From the NCBI RefSeq assembly GCF_003432065.1, contig NZ_QWDE01000002.1, positions 372,001 through 436,000 on the forward strand: a DNA stretch of 64,000 nt, written 5' to 3'. How positions within the stretch are numbered: the stretch's first letter is position 1; every line of letters begins with the position of its first letter. Source of the DNA: Mucilaginibacter terrenus. GTDB lineage: Bacteria; Bacteroidota; Bacteroidia; Sphingobacteriales; Sphingobacteriaceae. The translations under genes and the position numbers were made by a program. The notes under the pieces were generated by a model. It did no database searches, had not been told where the DNA came from, and was given only the letters and a program-made list of their open reading frames with translations. Below, one piece after another: positions 33,439 to 42,459 of this stretch.

Positions 33439-35124
33439 ATGAAAATGATCAGTAAAATAAGCAAGCTAGCACTAGCGCTTTCGTTTTTTGGGTCATCGGT
33501 TTTTGCGCAGAGTTTAGACGACGCCAAGAAAGCGATTGACGCCGAACAATACCAAAAGGCTAAGTCTATGCTAAAGAACTTGACCGTTACCCAATCCTCT
33601 AAAGACGAGAACTTCTTTTACCTGGGCTGGGTGTATTTATTGCAGGATTACAGCGACTCTGCGAAAACAGTATTTAACAAAGGTATTGCGGTAAACCCAA
33701 AATCAGCACTTAACTATGCTGGCCTTGGTGCTGCAGCTTTGGTAGATAAAGACCGTGCTACTGCCACTAACAACTTTAACCAGGCAGTGAGCTTAGCAGG
33801 TAAAAACAGCAAACCTTACGTTTATATGGGCGAAGCTTATTTGCTTAATCCGGTTAACGATAAAGTAAGTGCTGCTGATGCCAACGCCGCTATTGCAATT
33901 TTGAACAAAGGCAAGGCTATTAACCCTAAAGATGCTGAGCTTTTAATTGCTTTGGGAGATGCTTACCGCTCACAGTTAAAAAGCAACGAGGCATATGAAA
34001 ATTATGCTGCCGCAACTGCGCTTGACCCAAAATCAGCCCACGCTAAAGTAGCTACAGGTGTGCTTTGGAAATTTGCAAACAACTTTGAAGATTCTGAAAA
34101 GCAATTTAAAGAAGCATTGGCAGTTGATCCGAATTACGGGCCGGCTTATCGTGAATGGGCTGAAACAGATGTACGCTGGGCGCTTACAGACCCTAAGATG
34201 GCGTCTGTGAAGGTAAAGGAGGCAACAGACAACTATAGAAAGTTCTTATCGCTTACTGATATGTCTGAAGACTCGAGACTACGCTACGCCGACTTCCTGG
34301 TTTACGCAGGTGATTGGAAGACCTTACAGACCGAAGCTACAGCCCTATCTAAGACTTCAAAAAACCTAAAGCTGTACCGCTACTTGCTCTATTCATCAGT
34401 AGAGAATAAGGATTATCCAGCAGCTATAACAGCCGGTAATACATGGTTAACTAAGGCTGACCCTAAACGTGTGATAGCTCGTGATTATCTTTACATGGGC
34501 CGCGCTCAAATTGCATCTGGACAAGATTCGTTGGGAATTGCTGCCTTAAGAAAAGCATATGATCTTGACACTACTCAGGCGGATGTTTACTCTGAAATTG
34601 CTAAGTCTTTTTATGCTCAAAAGAAGTACGAAAAGGCTGGCGATGCTTACCACGAATACTTGCAAAAGTCTAATAAAGGAACGCTGAACGACTACTTCAG
34701 AGAAGGATTCAGCTATTACTTCGCTTACGATCCTGCTAAGCCAAATGCAGACACTACTTTACTAACTAAAGCAGACTCGGCATTTAGCTATGTGCAGCAA
34801 AAAGCAAGTAAACCAATTGGAGACGTTTCTTTATACCGCGCACGCGTTGCAGAATACAAAGATAAAGATCGGAACAATATAAAGGGCTTGGCTAAGCCAT
34901 ATTATGAACAGTATATTTCTATTATGACGGCCAATCCACCAACTGATGATCGTTCTAAAAGGGCATTAGGGGAAGCTTATTCGTACCTGGGAACCTATTA
35001 TGAGTATAAAGAGAAAGATGAGGCTAAAGCAGCCGAAAACTTTACTAAAGCGAGAGAGGTTGATCCAGCTAATAAACAAGCTGCCTCTTACTTCCAGCGT
35101 AAAGGTGGAGCTAAGGGTAAATAA
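33439..35124 (+). CDS. Exported TPR-repeat protein
   Basis: A 561-aa protein with a signal peptide (about 1-24, FGSSVFAQS) and tetratricopeptide-like helical repeats along most of its length, for example ENFFYLGWVYLLQDYSDSAK, LNYAGLGAAALVDKDRATA, AELLIALGDAYRSQLKSNEA and ADVYSEIAKSFYAQKKYEKA. It is a likely periplasmic scaffold. It ends the operon begun by exbB and is followed by a terminator. The partner is unknown; the PstS-like lipoprotein just upstream is the obvious candidate. Confidence 0.88.
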   Translation: MKMISKISKLALALSFFGSSVFAQSLDDAKKAIDAEQYQKAKSMLKNLTVTQSSKDENFFYLGWVYLLQDYSDSAKTVFNKGIAVNPKSALNYAGLGAAALVDKDRATATNNFNQAVSLAGKNSKPYVYMGEAYLLNPVNDKVSAADANAAIAILNKGKAINPKDAELLIALGDAYRSQLKSNEAYENYAAATALDPKSAHAKVATGVLWKFANNFEDSEKQFKEALAVDPNYGPAYREWAETDVRWALTDPKMASVKVKEATDNYRKFLSLTDMSEDSRLRYADFLVYAGDWKTLQTEATALSKTSKNLKLYRYLLYSSVENKDYPAAITAGNTWLTKADPKRVIARDYLYMGRAQIASGQDSLGIAALRKAYDLDTTQADVYSEIAKSFYAQKKYEKAGDAYHEYLQKSNKGTLNDYFREGFSYYFAYDPAKPNADTTLLTKADSAFSYVQQKASKPIGDVSLYRARVAEYKDKDRNNIKGLAKPYYEQYISIMTANPPTDDRSKRALGEAYSYLGTYYEYKEKDEAKAAENFTKAREVDPANKQAASYFQRKGGAKGK

Positions 35125-35143
35125 TTTATAGCATTACTGAGCG

Positions 35144-35172
35144 AAAAGCCCCTTGAAAAAGGGGCTTTTTTA
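35144..35172 (+). terminator. Terminator of the exbB-TPR operon
   Basis: AAGCCCCTT (35146-35154) pairs with AAGGGGCTT (35159-35167) around GAAA and runs into TTTTTTATT. It cleanly separates the TonB operon from nuoA. Confidence 0.9.
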
Positions 35173-35187
35173 TTGTTTAGCCATTTG

Positions 35188-35195
35188 TATATTTG
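35188..35195 (+). promoter_or_regulatory. -7 box directly before nuoA
   Basis: TATATTTG matches TAnnTTTG and ends 4 bases before the nuoA ATG at 35200, predicting a leaderless or nearly leaderless start of the complex I transcript. The preceding terminator ends about 16 bases upstream. Confidence 0.55.
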
Positions 35196-35199
35196 CAGT

Positions 35200-35571
35200 A
35201 TGGAGTTACAAAGTACATCTGTTGATTACCTGCCAATTATATTCCAGATGCTGGTGGCGTTGGGGTTTGTGTTTACCACGATGTTTGTTACGCACAAAAT
35301 TGGGCCTAAACGCGAAACAAAGGACAAGCTTACACCCTTTGAGTCGGGCATAGAGGTTGTGGGTAACGCCCGCACGCCGATGTCCATTAAATACTTCCTT
35401 GTAGCTATACTATTTGTATTGTTTGATGTGGAGGTGATATTTATGTACCCGTGGGCAGTGAACTTCCGCGATCTTGGTAAAAATGGCCTTATAGAAATGT
35501 TCATTTTTATGGCAACATTACTAGCCGGCTTCATCTACGTTATCAAGAAAAAAGCGCTTGATTGGGATTAG
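35200..35571 (+). CDS. nuoA: NADH-quinone oxidoreductase subunit A
   Basis: A 123-aa membrane subunit of complex I with three helices (about 8-30, 62-84, 93-113). ESGIEVVGNARTPMSIKYFLVAILFVLFDVEVIFMYPWAV is the family core, given here as positions 47-86. The ATG at 35200 is chosen because MELQSTSVDYLPI is the usual start in this phylum and a -7 box lies just upstream. It is the first gene of nuoA-N, separated from nuoB by 117 bases holding another promoter-like site. Confidence 0.95.
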   Translation: MELQSTSVDYLPIIFQMLVALGFVFTTMFVTHKIGPKRETKDKLTPFESGIEVVGNARTPMSIKYFLVAILFVLFDVEVIFMYPWAVNFRDLGKNGLIEMFIFMATLLAGFIYVIKKKALDWD

Positions 35572-35614
35572 TTTAGACTGATTCTAAATATTGACGGCGC
35601 TATTCCCAATGTGC

Positions 35615-35642
35615 TTGTTACAACGTATTTTGTTTAAATTTG
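35615..35642 (+). promoter_or_regulatory. Putative internal promoter for nuoB
   Basis: TTG (35615-35617) and TAAATTTG (35635-35642) are spaced by 17 bases, matching the -33/-7 pattern, and lie 46 bases before the nuoB ATG. nuoB-N may therefore be transcribed separately from nuoA. Confidence 0.5.
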
Positions 35643-35688
35643 CATAATCAGCAAAGCTGATGAATTTATACATTTTCGATTAAAATTC

Positions 35689-36231
35689 ATGAGTGATATT
35701 CAATTAGTTGACGCTCCGGCAGGTGTAGAAGGGCAAGGATTTTTTGCTACGTCGTTAGACAAGGCAATAGGGCTGGCGCGTGCAAACTCATTATGGCCAC
35801 TGCCCTTTGCAACATCATGCTGCGGCATTGAGTTTATGGCAACCATGGCATCACACTACGACCTTGCGCGCTTTGGCGCAGAGCGTATCAGTTTTTCACC
35901 CCGCCAGGCAGATCTGTTAATGGTTATGGGTACCATATCTAAAAAGATGGGGCCTGTACTTAGGCAGGTTTATTTGCAAATGGCAGAACCACGTTGGGTT
36001 ATGGCTGTTGGCGCTTGTGCATCGAGCGGTGGTATATTTGATACTTATTCTGTTTTGCAGGGGATTGACGAAGTTATCCCGGTTGATGTATATGTTCCAG
36101 GCTGCCCTCCGCGTCCTGAGGCTATAATTGATGGCTTTATGGCAATACAAAAGCTGGTGCAAACAGAAAGTTCCCGGCGTCGTAACGAACCGAAATATCA
36201 GGAACTTTTAGCTAAATACGGAATACAATAA
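35689..36231 (+). CDS. nuoB: NADH-quinone oxidoreductase subunit B
   Basis: A 180-aa peripheral-arm subunit that holds cluster N2, the last iron-sulfur centre before quinone. The four ligands are visible: C44-C45 in ATSCCGIEFM, C110 in AVGACASSGG and C139 in YVPGCPPRPEA. Length is normal. The stop overlaps the nuoC start by one base (TAATG), indicating coupled translation. Confidence 0.97.
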   Translation: MSDIQLVDAPAGVEGQGFFATSLDKAIGLARANSLWPLPFATSCCGIEFMATMASHYDLARFGAERISFSPRQADLLMVMGTISKKMGPVLRQVYLQMAEPRWVMAVGACASSGGIFDTYSVLQGIDEVIPVDVYVPGCPPRPEAIIDGFMAIQKLVQTESSRRRNEPKYQELLAKYGIQ

Positions 36232-36734
36232 TGGGTAAGATAGCTAACGAAGTTCTTGTAGAAAAACTTGCTGGTCGTTTTGGCGACCAGGTAATGCCGC
36301 TAAATCAGGATTTTGGCCTGTTAGCGGTGGAAACAACTAAAGAGCTGATAACGGACGTGCTTGCTTATTTAAAGCAGGACGAAGAGTTGAAGTTCATATT
36401 CCTGACAGATATTACAGCTATTCATTATCCTGAGTTGGAGAAGTCGATAGGTGTTATTTATCATTTACATAGCCTTACTACTAACACCCGTATTTGTGTA
36501 AAGGTGTTCTTGACGGCTGACAATGTTCACATACCTACTGCAACCAACTTGTGGGAGGGTGCTAACTGGATGGAGCGCGAGACGTACGACTTTTTTGGTG
36601 TAGTGTTTGACGGCCATCCGGATTTACGCCGGATACTGAATGTTGATGACATGACGGTATTTCCTATGAGGAAAGAGTTCCCGTTAGAGGACCCTAACCG
36701 TATTGATAAGAAAGATTACTTTTTCGGAAGATAA
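36231..36734 (+). CDS. nuoC: NADH-quinone oxidoreductase subunit C
   Basis: A 167-aa subunit (30-kDa type) of the hydrophilic arm. The family signature is ETYDFFGVVFDGHPDLRRIL near 121-140, with MRKEFPLEDPNR close to the end. It is separate from nuoD, unlike the fused NuoCD of E. coli. It has no cofactor and packs against NuoD and NuoB. Overlaps nuoB by one base; nuoD starts 8 bases after its stop. Confidence 0.96.
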   Translation: MGKIANEVLVEKLAGRFGDQVMPLNQDFGLLAVETTKELITDVLAYLKQDEELKFIFLTDITAIHYPELEKSIGVIYHLHSLTTNTRICVKVFLTADNVHIPTATNLWEGANWMERETYDFFGVVFDGHPDLRRILNVDDMTVFPMRKEFPLEDPNRIDKKDYFFGR

Positions 36735-36742
36735 CATATAAG

Positions 36743-37954
36743 ATGCAGAATCATCCTGTTTTTACTGACAACGATCCGCAGACCGAGTACTCCACACTTA
36801 ACCTTGGGCCAACCCACCCGGCAACGCACGGGGTGTTCCAGAATGTGTTACAGATGGATGGCGAGCGTATTGTTAACGGCGTATCAACAATAGGCTATAT
36901 ACACCGCGCTTTCGAAAAAATTGCCGAGCACAGGCCTTTTTACCAGATCACCCCGCTTACTGATCGTCTGAACTACTGTTCGTCGCCCATTAACAATATG
37001 GGATGGCACATGACCGTTGAGAAGCTTCTGGGCATTACTACTCCGAAACGTGTTGATTACATGCGAATCATCATTATGGAGTTGGCCCGTATTACCGACC
37101 ACATTATTTGCAACTCGATATTAGGTGTAGATACAGGAGCCTTAACAGGCTTTACCTACATGATGCAATATCGCGAGTCGGTGTATGAAATTTACGAAGA
37201 AATATGCGGATCGCGCCTTACAACCAACATTGGTCGTATAGGAGGGTTCGAGCGTAATTTCAACAAAATAGCTTTTGACAAGATCCGCAAGTTTCTAAAG
37301 GATTTTAATTATGGTTTAAAGGAGTTTGAAAGCTTGTTTAACCGTAATCGCATATTTGTAGACCGTACACGTGGTGTAGCTGCTGTTACTGCCGAAACTG
37401 CACTGAACTATAGCTGGACCGGCCCTATCTTGCGTGCCGCCGGTGTTGACTATGATGTACGTGCGATGGAACCATATTCATCTTACGAAGAATTTGACTT
37501 TGAGGTACCGGTGGGGGACAATGGCGATGTTTACGCCCGCTTCCTGGTGCGTAATGAAGAGATGTGGCAAAGCATGCGACTGATAGAACAGGCGCTTGAT
37601 AAAATAGAAAAAGAATCGCCAGAAATATTTCATGCGGATGTGCCGGAGTTTTACCTGCCGCCAAAACAGGAAGTATACAACAACATGGAAGCTTTGATCT
37701 ATCACTTTAAAATTGTGATGGGCGAAGTGGACACTCCTAACGCTGAAGTTTACCACGCGGTAGAAGGTGCTAACGGGGAATTGGGATTTTACCTGGTTAA
37801 TGATGGAGGCCGCTCGCCTTACCGCTTGCATTTCCGCAGGCCTAGTTTCATTAACTACCAGATGTATGCGCCAATGAGCCAGGGGATGTTGTTATCTGAT
37901 GCGATCATAAACATGAGTAGTTTAAATGTTATAGCCGGAGAATTAGATGCTTAG
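36743..37954 (+). CDS. nuoD: NADH-quinone oxidoreductase subunit D
   Basis: A 403-aa 49-kDa-type subunit that shapes the quinone-binding cavity with Nuo[16 protein letters not shown] carries the conserved histidines near the quinone site; [24 protein letters not shown] and [20 protein letters not shown] are further family blocks. Hydrogenase ancestry is evident but the nickel cysteines are absent, as expected. The last 8 bases overlap nuoE. Confidence 0.97.
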   Translation: MQNHPVFTDNDPQTEYSTLNLGPTHPATHGVFQNVLQMDGERIVNGVSTIGYIHRAFEKIAEHRPFYQITPLTDRLNYCSSPINNMGWHMTVEKLLGITTPKRVDYMRIIIMELARITDHIICNSILGVDTGALTGFTYMMQYRESVYEIYEEICGSRLTTNIGRIGGFERNFNKIAFDKIRKFLKDFNYGLKEFESLFNRNRIFVDRTRGVAAVTAETALNYSWTGPILRAAGVDYDVRAMEPYSSYEEFDFEVPVGDNGDVYARFLVRNEEMWQSMRLIEQALDKIEKESPEIFHADVPEFYLPPKQEVYNNMEALIYHFKIVMGEVDTPNAEVYHAVEGANGELGFYLVNDGGRSPYRLHFRRPSFINYQMYAPMSQGMLLSDAIINMSSLNVIAGELDA

Positions 37955-38471
37955 CGTACAAGAAACCAGCGCGCCGGTAAACTTTTCACCGGAGCTGATA
38001 ACAAAATTTGACGACGTAGTTAGCCGTTATCCGAAAGGAAAGCAAAAATCTGCTTTATTGCCTATACTGCACCTTGTACAGGCGGAGTTTGGCTGGGTAA
38101 GCCCGCCGGCAATGGATAAAGTAGCGGCCTACCTGGATATACAACCTATAGAGGTTTATGAGGTTGCCTCTTTTTACACCATGTATTTTTTAAAGCCGCA
38201 GGGCAAGTACATGCTGGAAGTTTGCCGCACCGGCCCTTGCGAGACAGTTGGCGCAAGCAAGATTATTGATCATGTGGAGCAAACATTAGGTGTTAAAGAA
38301 GGCGACGTAACTCCAGATGGTTTATTTAGCTGGCGCGGCGTTGAGTGCCTTGCTGCCTGTGGTTATGGCCCGGTACTGCAAATAGGCCCCGAATATACTT
38401 TTTACGAGAACTTAACAAACGAGTCGGTAGATACTTTGATTGCCGATCTCAGAAGAAAGGCTGGCAACTAA
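37947..38471 (+). CDS. nuoE: NADH-quinone oxidoreductase subunit E
   Basis: A 174-aa 24-kDa-type subunit with a thioredoxin-like fold and a 2Fe-2S cluster (N1a). Its ligands are C93 and C98 in CRTGPCETVGA and C134 and C138 in ECLAACGYGP. It forms the NADH dehydrogenase module with NuoF and NuoG. It overlaps nuoD by 8 bases, and nuoF begins one base after the stop. Confidence 0.97.
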   Translation: MLSVQETSAPVNFSPELITKFDDVVSRYPKGKQKSALLPILHLVQAEFGWVSPPAMDKVAAYLDIQPIEVYEVASFYTMYFLKPQGKYMLEVCRTGPCETVGASKIIDHVEQTLGVKEGDVTPDGLFSWRGVECLAACGYGPVLQIGPEYTFYENLTNESVDTLIADLRRKAGN

Positions 38472-38472
38472 C

Positions 38473-39837
38473 ATGGGACGTAAGCTTTTACTCGAACATA
38501 TAAACGTACCTGGCATTAATACATTTGATGTGTATCGCTCCAAAGGTGGTTACGCGTCAGTAGAAAAGGCCTTGAAGACCCTCACACCAGACGAAGTTGT
38601 AGAAGAGGTTAAGAAATCAGGCTTACGCGGCCGTGGTGGTGCGGGTTTTCCTACCGGCATGAAGTGGAGCTTTCTGGCAAAACCGGAAGGTGTAGCGCGT
38701 TACCTGGTGTGTAACGCAGATGAATCTGAACCCGGTACTTTTAAAGACCGTTACCTGATGACGCATATCCCTCACCTGTTGATAGAGGGTATGATAGTAG
38801 CAAGCTACGCGCTGGGTGCCAAAACATCATACATCTACGTTCGCGGCGAGATGATGCCCCAGATTCGCATTCTTGAAAAAGCTATTGCTGAAGCTAAAGC
38901 AAAAGGCTTTTTAGGGACCAATATTCTAGGCACCGGTTATGACCTTGAACTTTACGTTCAACCGGGAGGCGGCGCATACATTTGCGGTGAAGAAACGGCA
39001 TTGTTGGAATCACTGGAAGGAAAGCGTGGTAACCCGCGCATTAAGCCACCCTTTCCGGCTATTGCTGGTTTATATGGTTGCCCAACTGTAGTGAACAATG
39101 TTGAATCGATAGCTGCTGTAGTACCAATCGTTAACGAAGGTGGAGAAGAGTACGCTAAAGTTGGTATTGGCCGGAGCACTGGTACCAAGTTGATATCTGC
39201 AGGAGGAAATCTTAAACGCCCGGGTGTATATGAGATTGAACTTGGTGTACCAGTAGAAGAGTTTATATACGGTGATGAATATTGCCAGGGCATAGCTAAT
39301 GGCAAACGCCTGAAGGCGGTTGTTGCTGGTGGTTCATCTGTACCGATTTTGCCGGCTAACCTGATATTGAAGACCATCAACAACGAAAGCAGGCTGATGA
39401 GCTATGAGTCGTTAGCTGATGGTGGTTTTGCAACCGGCACCATGATGGGTTCCGGCGGCTTCATAGCTTATGACGAAGACCAGTGTATTGTACGCAACAC
39501 CTGGAACTTTGCAAGATTTTATCACCACGAAAGCTGCGGACAATGTTCGCCTTGCCGCGAAGGAACCGGCTGGATGGAAAAAGTCCTTCATCGCTTAGAA
39601 TATGGCCATGGCAAAATGATTGACATGGACCTGCTGGTAGACGTTAGCAAGAAGATAGAAGGTAATACTATCTGTCCGCTTGGAGACGCAGCAGCATGGC
39701 CGGTAGCCAGCGCTATACGCCACTTCAGGAACGAATTTGAGTGGCATGTAACCAATGCCCATGAGGTGACAACAAGGAATTACGGACTGGCGCACTACGC
39801 AGATCCGCTGCCACTGTTAGAAAAAGCAGAGGCATAA
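38473..39837 (+). CDS. nuoF: NADH-quinone oxidoreductase subunit F
   Basis: A 454-aa 51-kDa-type subunit that binds FMN and oxidises NADH. The glycine-rich NADH site is GLRGRGGAGFPTGMKW (50-65), the FMN site includes CNADESEPGTFKDR (80-93), and the 4Fe-4S cluster N3 is held by C355, C358, C361 (ESCGQCSPCREG) and C401 (TICPLGD). The ATG at 38473 is chosen over 38440 since the upstream residues would overlap nuoE and do not resemble the family. Confidence 0.97.
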   Translation: MGRKLLLEHINVPGINTFDVYRSKGGYASVEKALKTLTPDEVVEEVKKSGLRGRGGAGFPTGMKWSFLAKPEGVARYLVCNADESEPGTFKDRYLMTHIPHLLIEGMIVASYALGAKTSYIYVRGEMMPQIRILEKAIAEAKAKGFLGTNILGTGYDLELYVQPGGGAYICGEETALLESLEGKRGNPRIKPPFPAIAGLYGCPTVVNNVESIAAVVPIVNEGGEEYAKVGIGRSTGTKLISAGGNLKRPGVYEIELGVPVEEFIYGDEYCQGIANGKRLKAVVAGGSSVPILPANLILKTINNESRLMSYESLADGGFATGTMMGSGGFIAYDEDQCIVRNTWNFARFYHHESCGQCSPCREGTGWMEKVLHRLEYGHGKMIDMDLLVDVSKKIEGNTICPLGDAAAWPVASAIRHFRNEFEWHVTNAHEVTTRNYGLAHYADPLPLLEKAEA

Positions 39838-39850
39838 AGGAGAAATTTCA

Positions 39851-40843
39851 ATGAAGGTTACAATAGACAACATATCAATAGAAGTAGAGCCGGGCACAAC
39901 CATACTAAATGCCGCAAGGATGATAGGTGGCGACATTGTTCCGCCTGCTATGTGCTACTACTCCAAGCTGGAAGGTAGTGGTGGTAAATGTCGTACCTGC
40001 CTGGTAAAGGTGAGCAAAGGTTCTGAGAAGGACCCGCGCCCGATGCCTAAACTCGTTGCTAGTTGCCGTACAACGGTCATGGATGGCATGGAGGTGCAAA
40101 ACATAACATCTCCTGAAGTTATTGAAGCTCGTAAAGGCGTTGTGGAGATGCTTTTGATCAATCACCCGCTGGATTGCCCTGTTTGCGACCAGGCAGGTGA
40201 ATGCCACTTGCAGGATCTTGGCTACGAGCATGGTGCTGCTAAAACACGCTACGAATTTGACCGCCGTACCTTCGAAAGAATAGACATAGGCGACAAGATA
40301 CAACTGCACATGACGCGCTGCATACTTTGCTACCGTTGTGTTTTCACTGCCGATCAGATCACAGATCACCGTATACATGGGATCCTGAACAGAGGAGACC
40401 ACTCAGAAATATCAACTTATATCCAAAAAGCGGTTGATAATGACTTTAGCGGCAACATCATTGATGTATGCCCTGTAGGCGCACTTACCGACAAGACCTT
40501 CCGTTTCAAAAACCGTGTATGGTTCACCAAGCCTGTAGAAGCTCACCGCGATTGCGACAAATGCTGCGGTAAAGTAACCTTGTGGTATAAAGGTGAAGAT
40601 GTGTTGAGGGTTACCGCTCGTAAAGATGAATACGGTGAGGCTGAGGAATTCATTTGTAACACCTGCCGTTTTGATAAAAAGAAAACCAGTGATTGGGTTA
40701 TAGAAGGGCCTCGTAAGATTTCTAATAAATCGGTTATCAGCGCAAATCACTACGATACGCTTAAGCCGCTGCCGGTGGTTAAAACCAATCCGTTACTGCA
40801 GCAGGCCAATAAAGAACAATTTGAAAGGGAGACACGCCTCTAA
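39851..40843 (+). CDS. nuoG: NADH-quinone oxidoreductase subunit G, short form
   Basis: A 330-aa NuoG, far shorter than the 700-900 aa of E. coli or Thermus. It keeps the N-terminal iron-sulfur part: 2Fe-2S ligands C35, C47, C50 and C72, the H105/C109/C112/C118 cluster (HPLDCPVCDQAGEC), and C157/C160/C163 with C207. A further cysteine set (C235, C238, C269, C272) resembles the Molybdop_Fe4S4 domain. The large molybdopterin-oxidoreductase-like domain is absent. The frame ends by direct overlap with nuoH, so this is a real short form and not a frameshift. Confidence 0.93.
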   Translation: MKVTIDNISIEVEPGTTILNAARMIGGDIVPPAMCYYSKLEGSGGKCRTCLVKVSKGSEKDPRPMPKLVASCRTTVMDGMEVQNITSPEVIEARKGVVEMLLINHPLDCPVCDQAGECHLQDLGYEHGAAKTRYEFDRRTFERIDIGDKIQLHMTRCILCYRCVFTADQITDHRIHGILNRGDHSEISTYIQKAVDNDFSGNIIDVCPVGALTDKTFRFKNRVWFTKPVEAHRDCDKCCGKVTLWYKGEDVLRVTARKDEYGEAEEFICNTCRFDKKKTSDWVIEGPRKISNKSVISANHYDTLKPLPVVKTNPLLQQANKEQFERETRL

Positions 40844-41889
40844 TGGAACTAACAGATATAGCCATTAAATTCGGGCTTATTATAGTTATCTTTTTAATAA
40901 GCCTTGTTATTGCCATGTATTCTACCTATGCCGAGCGTAAGATAGCGGCATTTTTTCAGGATAGGATAGGGCCAAACCGTGCTGGTCCATGGGGTATATT
41001 ACAGCCGCTTGCAGATGGTGGTAAAATGTTCCTGAAAGAAGAAATTATTCCTACCAATGCAACGCCATTCCTGTTCATAGTTGGCCCCTCTCTGGCTATT
41101 TTAACAGCTTGTATCGGTTCAGCGGTTATCCCATGGGGACAAAACCTAGTGGTGAATGGCAAGAGCATTCCATTGCAAGTTACTGATATAAACGTAGGTA
41201 TACTTTATATTTTCGGCGTGGTTTCACTTGGTGTATACGGTGTGATGATAGGTGGTTGGGCGTCAAACAACAAATATTCTTTGTTGGGTGCTATACGTGC
41301 TGCCTCTCAAAATATCAGCTACGAAATTTCAATGGGCCTTAGCATTATTGCTTTGTTATTGGTTACAGGCACTTTGAGCCTGGGCGAAATAGCTCAGCAG
41401 CAGCATGGCTTTTGGGCAAATGGATGGTTTACCTGGAATTTTTTCAAGCAGCCTTTAGGTTTCTTATTATTCCTGGTGTGTGCTTTTGCCGAAACTAACC
41501 GTACGCCTTTTGACCTTCCGGAGTGTGAAACAGAACTTGTGGGCGGGTACCATACCGAGTATTCGTCTATGAAGCTGGGCTTTTACCTGTTTGCGGAATA
41601 CATCAATATGTTTGTTTCGTCGGCAGTAATGGCAACCCTTTATTGGGGTGGTTACAACTACCCGGGGATGGATTGGGTTGCTGCAAACGCAGGGCCAAAC
41701 ATTTCTGTGATATTAGGAACAGTGCTGTTGTTTGGCAAAGTATTCATGTTCATTTTCTTCTTCATGTGGATACGCTGGACAATCCCGCGTTTCCGTTATG
41801 ACCAGTTAATGGATCTTGGCTGGAAGGTGCTTATACCGCTGGCTATAGCTAACATAGTTATTACAGGTATAGTTATTACCTTTTTATAA
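40843..41889 (+). CDS. nuoH: NADH-quinone oxidoreductase subunit H
   Basis: A 348-aa membrane subunit with about eight helices that joins the peripheral arm to the proton-pumping arm and contributes to the quinone tunnel. YAERKIAAFFQDRIGPNRAG near the N-terminus and AFAETNRTPFDLPECETELV in the middle are the classic blocks, including the acidic E-channel residues. Its ATG overlaps the nuoG stop by one base. Confidence 0.97.
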   Translation: MELTDIAIKFGLIIVIFLISLVIAMYSTYAERKIAAFFQDRIGPNRAGPWGILQPLADGGKMFLKEEIIPTNATPFLFIVGPSLAILTACIGSAVIPWGQNLVVNGKSIPLQVTDINVGILYIFGVVSLGVYGVMIGGWASNNKYSLLGAIRAASQNISYEISMGLSIIALLLVTGTLSLGEIAQQQHGFWANGWFTWNFFKQPLGFLLFLVCAFAETNRTPFDLPECETELVGGYHTEYSSMKLGFYLFAEYINMFVSSAVMATLYWGGYNYPGMDWVAANAGPNISVILGTVLLFGKVFMFIFFFMWIRWTIPRFRYDQLMDLGWKVLIPLAIANIVITGIVITFL

Positions 41890-41899
41890 AAGCAGGTAA

Positions 41900-42397
41900 A
41901 TGGAATCATTAAGTAATAAAAAGAAAGTTTTAGAGGTAAAGCCACTCAATTTTTGGGAGAAGGCCTACCTGCCGGCTATAGCAAAAGGGCTCAGTATTAC
42001 CATGAAGCACTTTTGGAAAAAGCCTGTAACTATACAATACCCAGAACAGAAGCGTGAGTTCTCTGAAAACTTCAGGGGAATGCACTCACTTAAACGTGAC
42101 GAAGAGGGACGTGAGCGTTGTACAGCCTGCGGGTTATGTGCACTATCATGCCCGGCAGAAGCTATTACAATGACTGCAGGTGAACGCCAGAAGGGTGAGG
42201 AAAACCTTTACCGTGAAGAGAAGTATGCCGCAGTTTACGAGATAAACATGCTACGCTGCATTTTTTGTGGCTTGTGCGAGGAAGCTTGCCCTAAAGAGGC
42301 GATATACCTGGACGGGGATATTGTCCCTTCAGACTATTTACGTAAAGACTTTATTTACGGCAAGGATAAATTAGTAGAGCCACCTTTAAACCAATAA
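41900..42397 (+). CDS. nuoI: NADH-quinone oxidoreductase subunit I
   Basis: A 165-aa subunit with two 4Fe-4S clusters (N6a and N6b) that relay electrons to NuoB. The ligands are C74, C77, C80 (CTACGLC) with C84, and C120, C123, C126 (CIFCGLC) with C130. The N-terminal half lies along the membrane surface. It starts 10 bases after nuoH; a hairpin and a promoter-like box follow in the gap before nuoJ. Confidence 0.97.
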   Translation: MESLSNKKKVLEVKPLNFWEKAYLPAIAKGLSITMKHFWKKPVTIQYPEQKREFSENFRGMHSLKRDEEGRERCTACGLCALSCPAEAITMTAGERQKGEENLYREEKYAAVYEINMLRCIFCGLCEEACPKEAIYLDGDIVPSDYLRKDFIYGKDKLVEPPLNQ

Positions 42398-42409
42398 CAA
42401 GAAGTTTTA

Positions 42410-42417
42410 TACCTTTG
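42410..42417 (+). promoter_or_regulatory. Putative internal promoter and hairpin before nuoJ
   Basis: TACCTTTG matches TAnnTTTG and lies 42 bases before the nuoJ ATG. It coincides with the left arm of a hairpin, CCTTTGCC (42412-42419) / GGCAAGG (42434-42440). The site could start a separate transcript for the membrane subunits nuoJ-N. Confidence 0.4.
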
Positions 42418-42459
42418 CCCAGCCTTAAAAAGAGGCAAGGGTATTTGTAGAAGATAAAT

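Noticed and set aside
39851..40843. NuoG as a frameshifted or truncated pseudogene
   Set aside because: Its stop overlaps the nuoH start by one base and no further NuoG sequence follows, so the short form is native.
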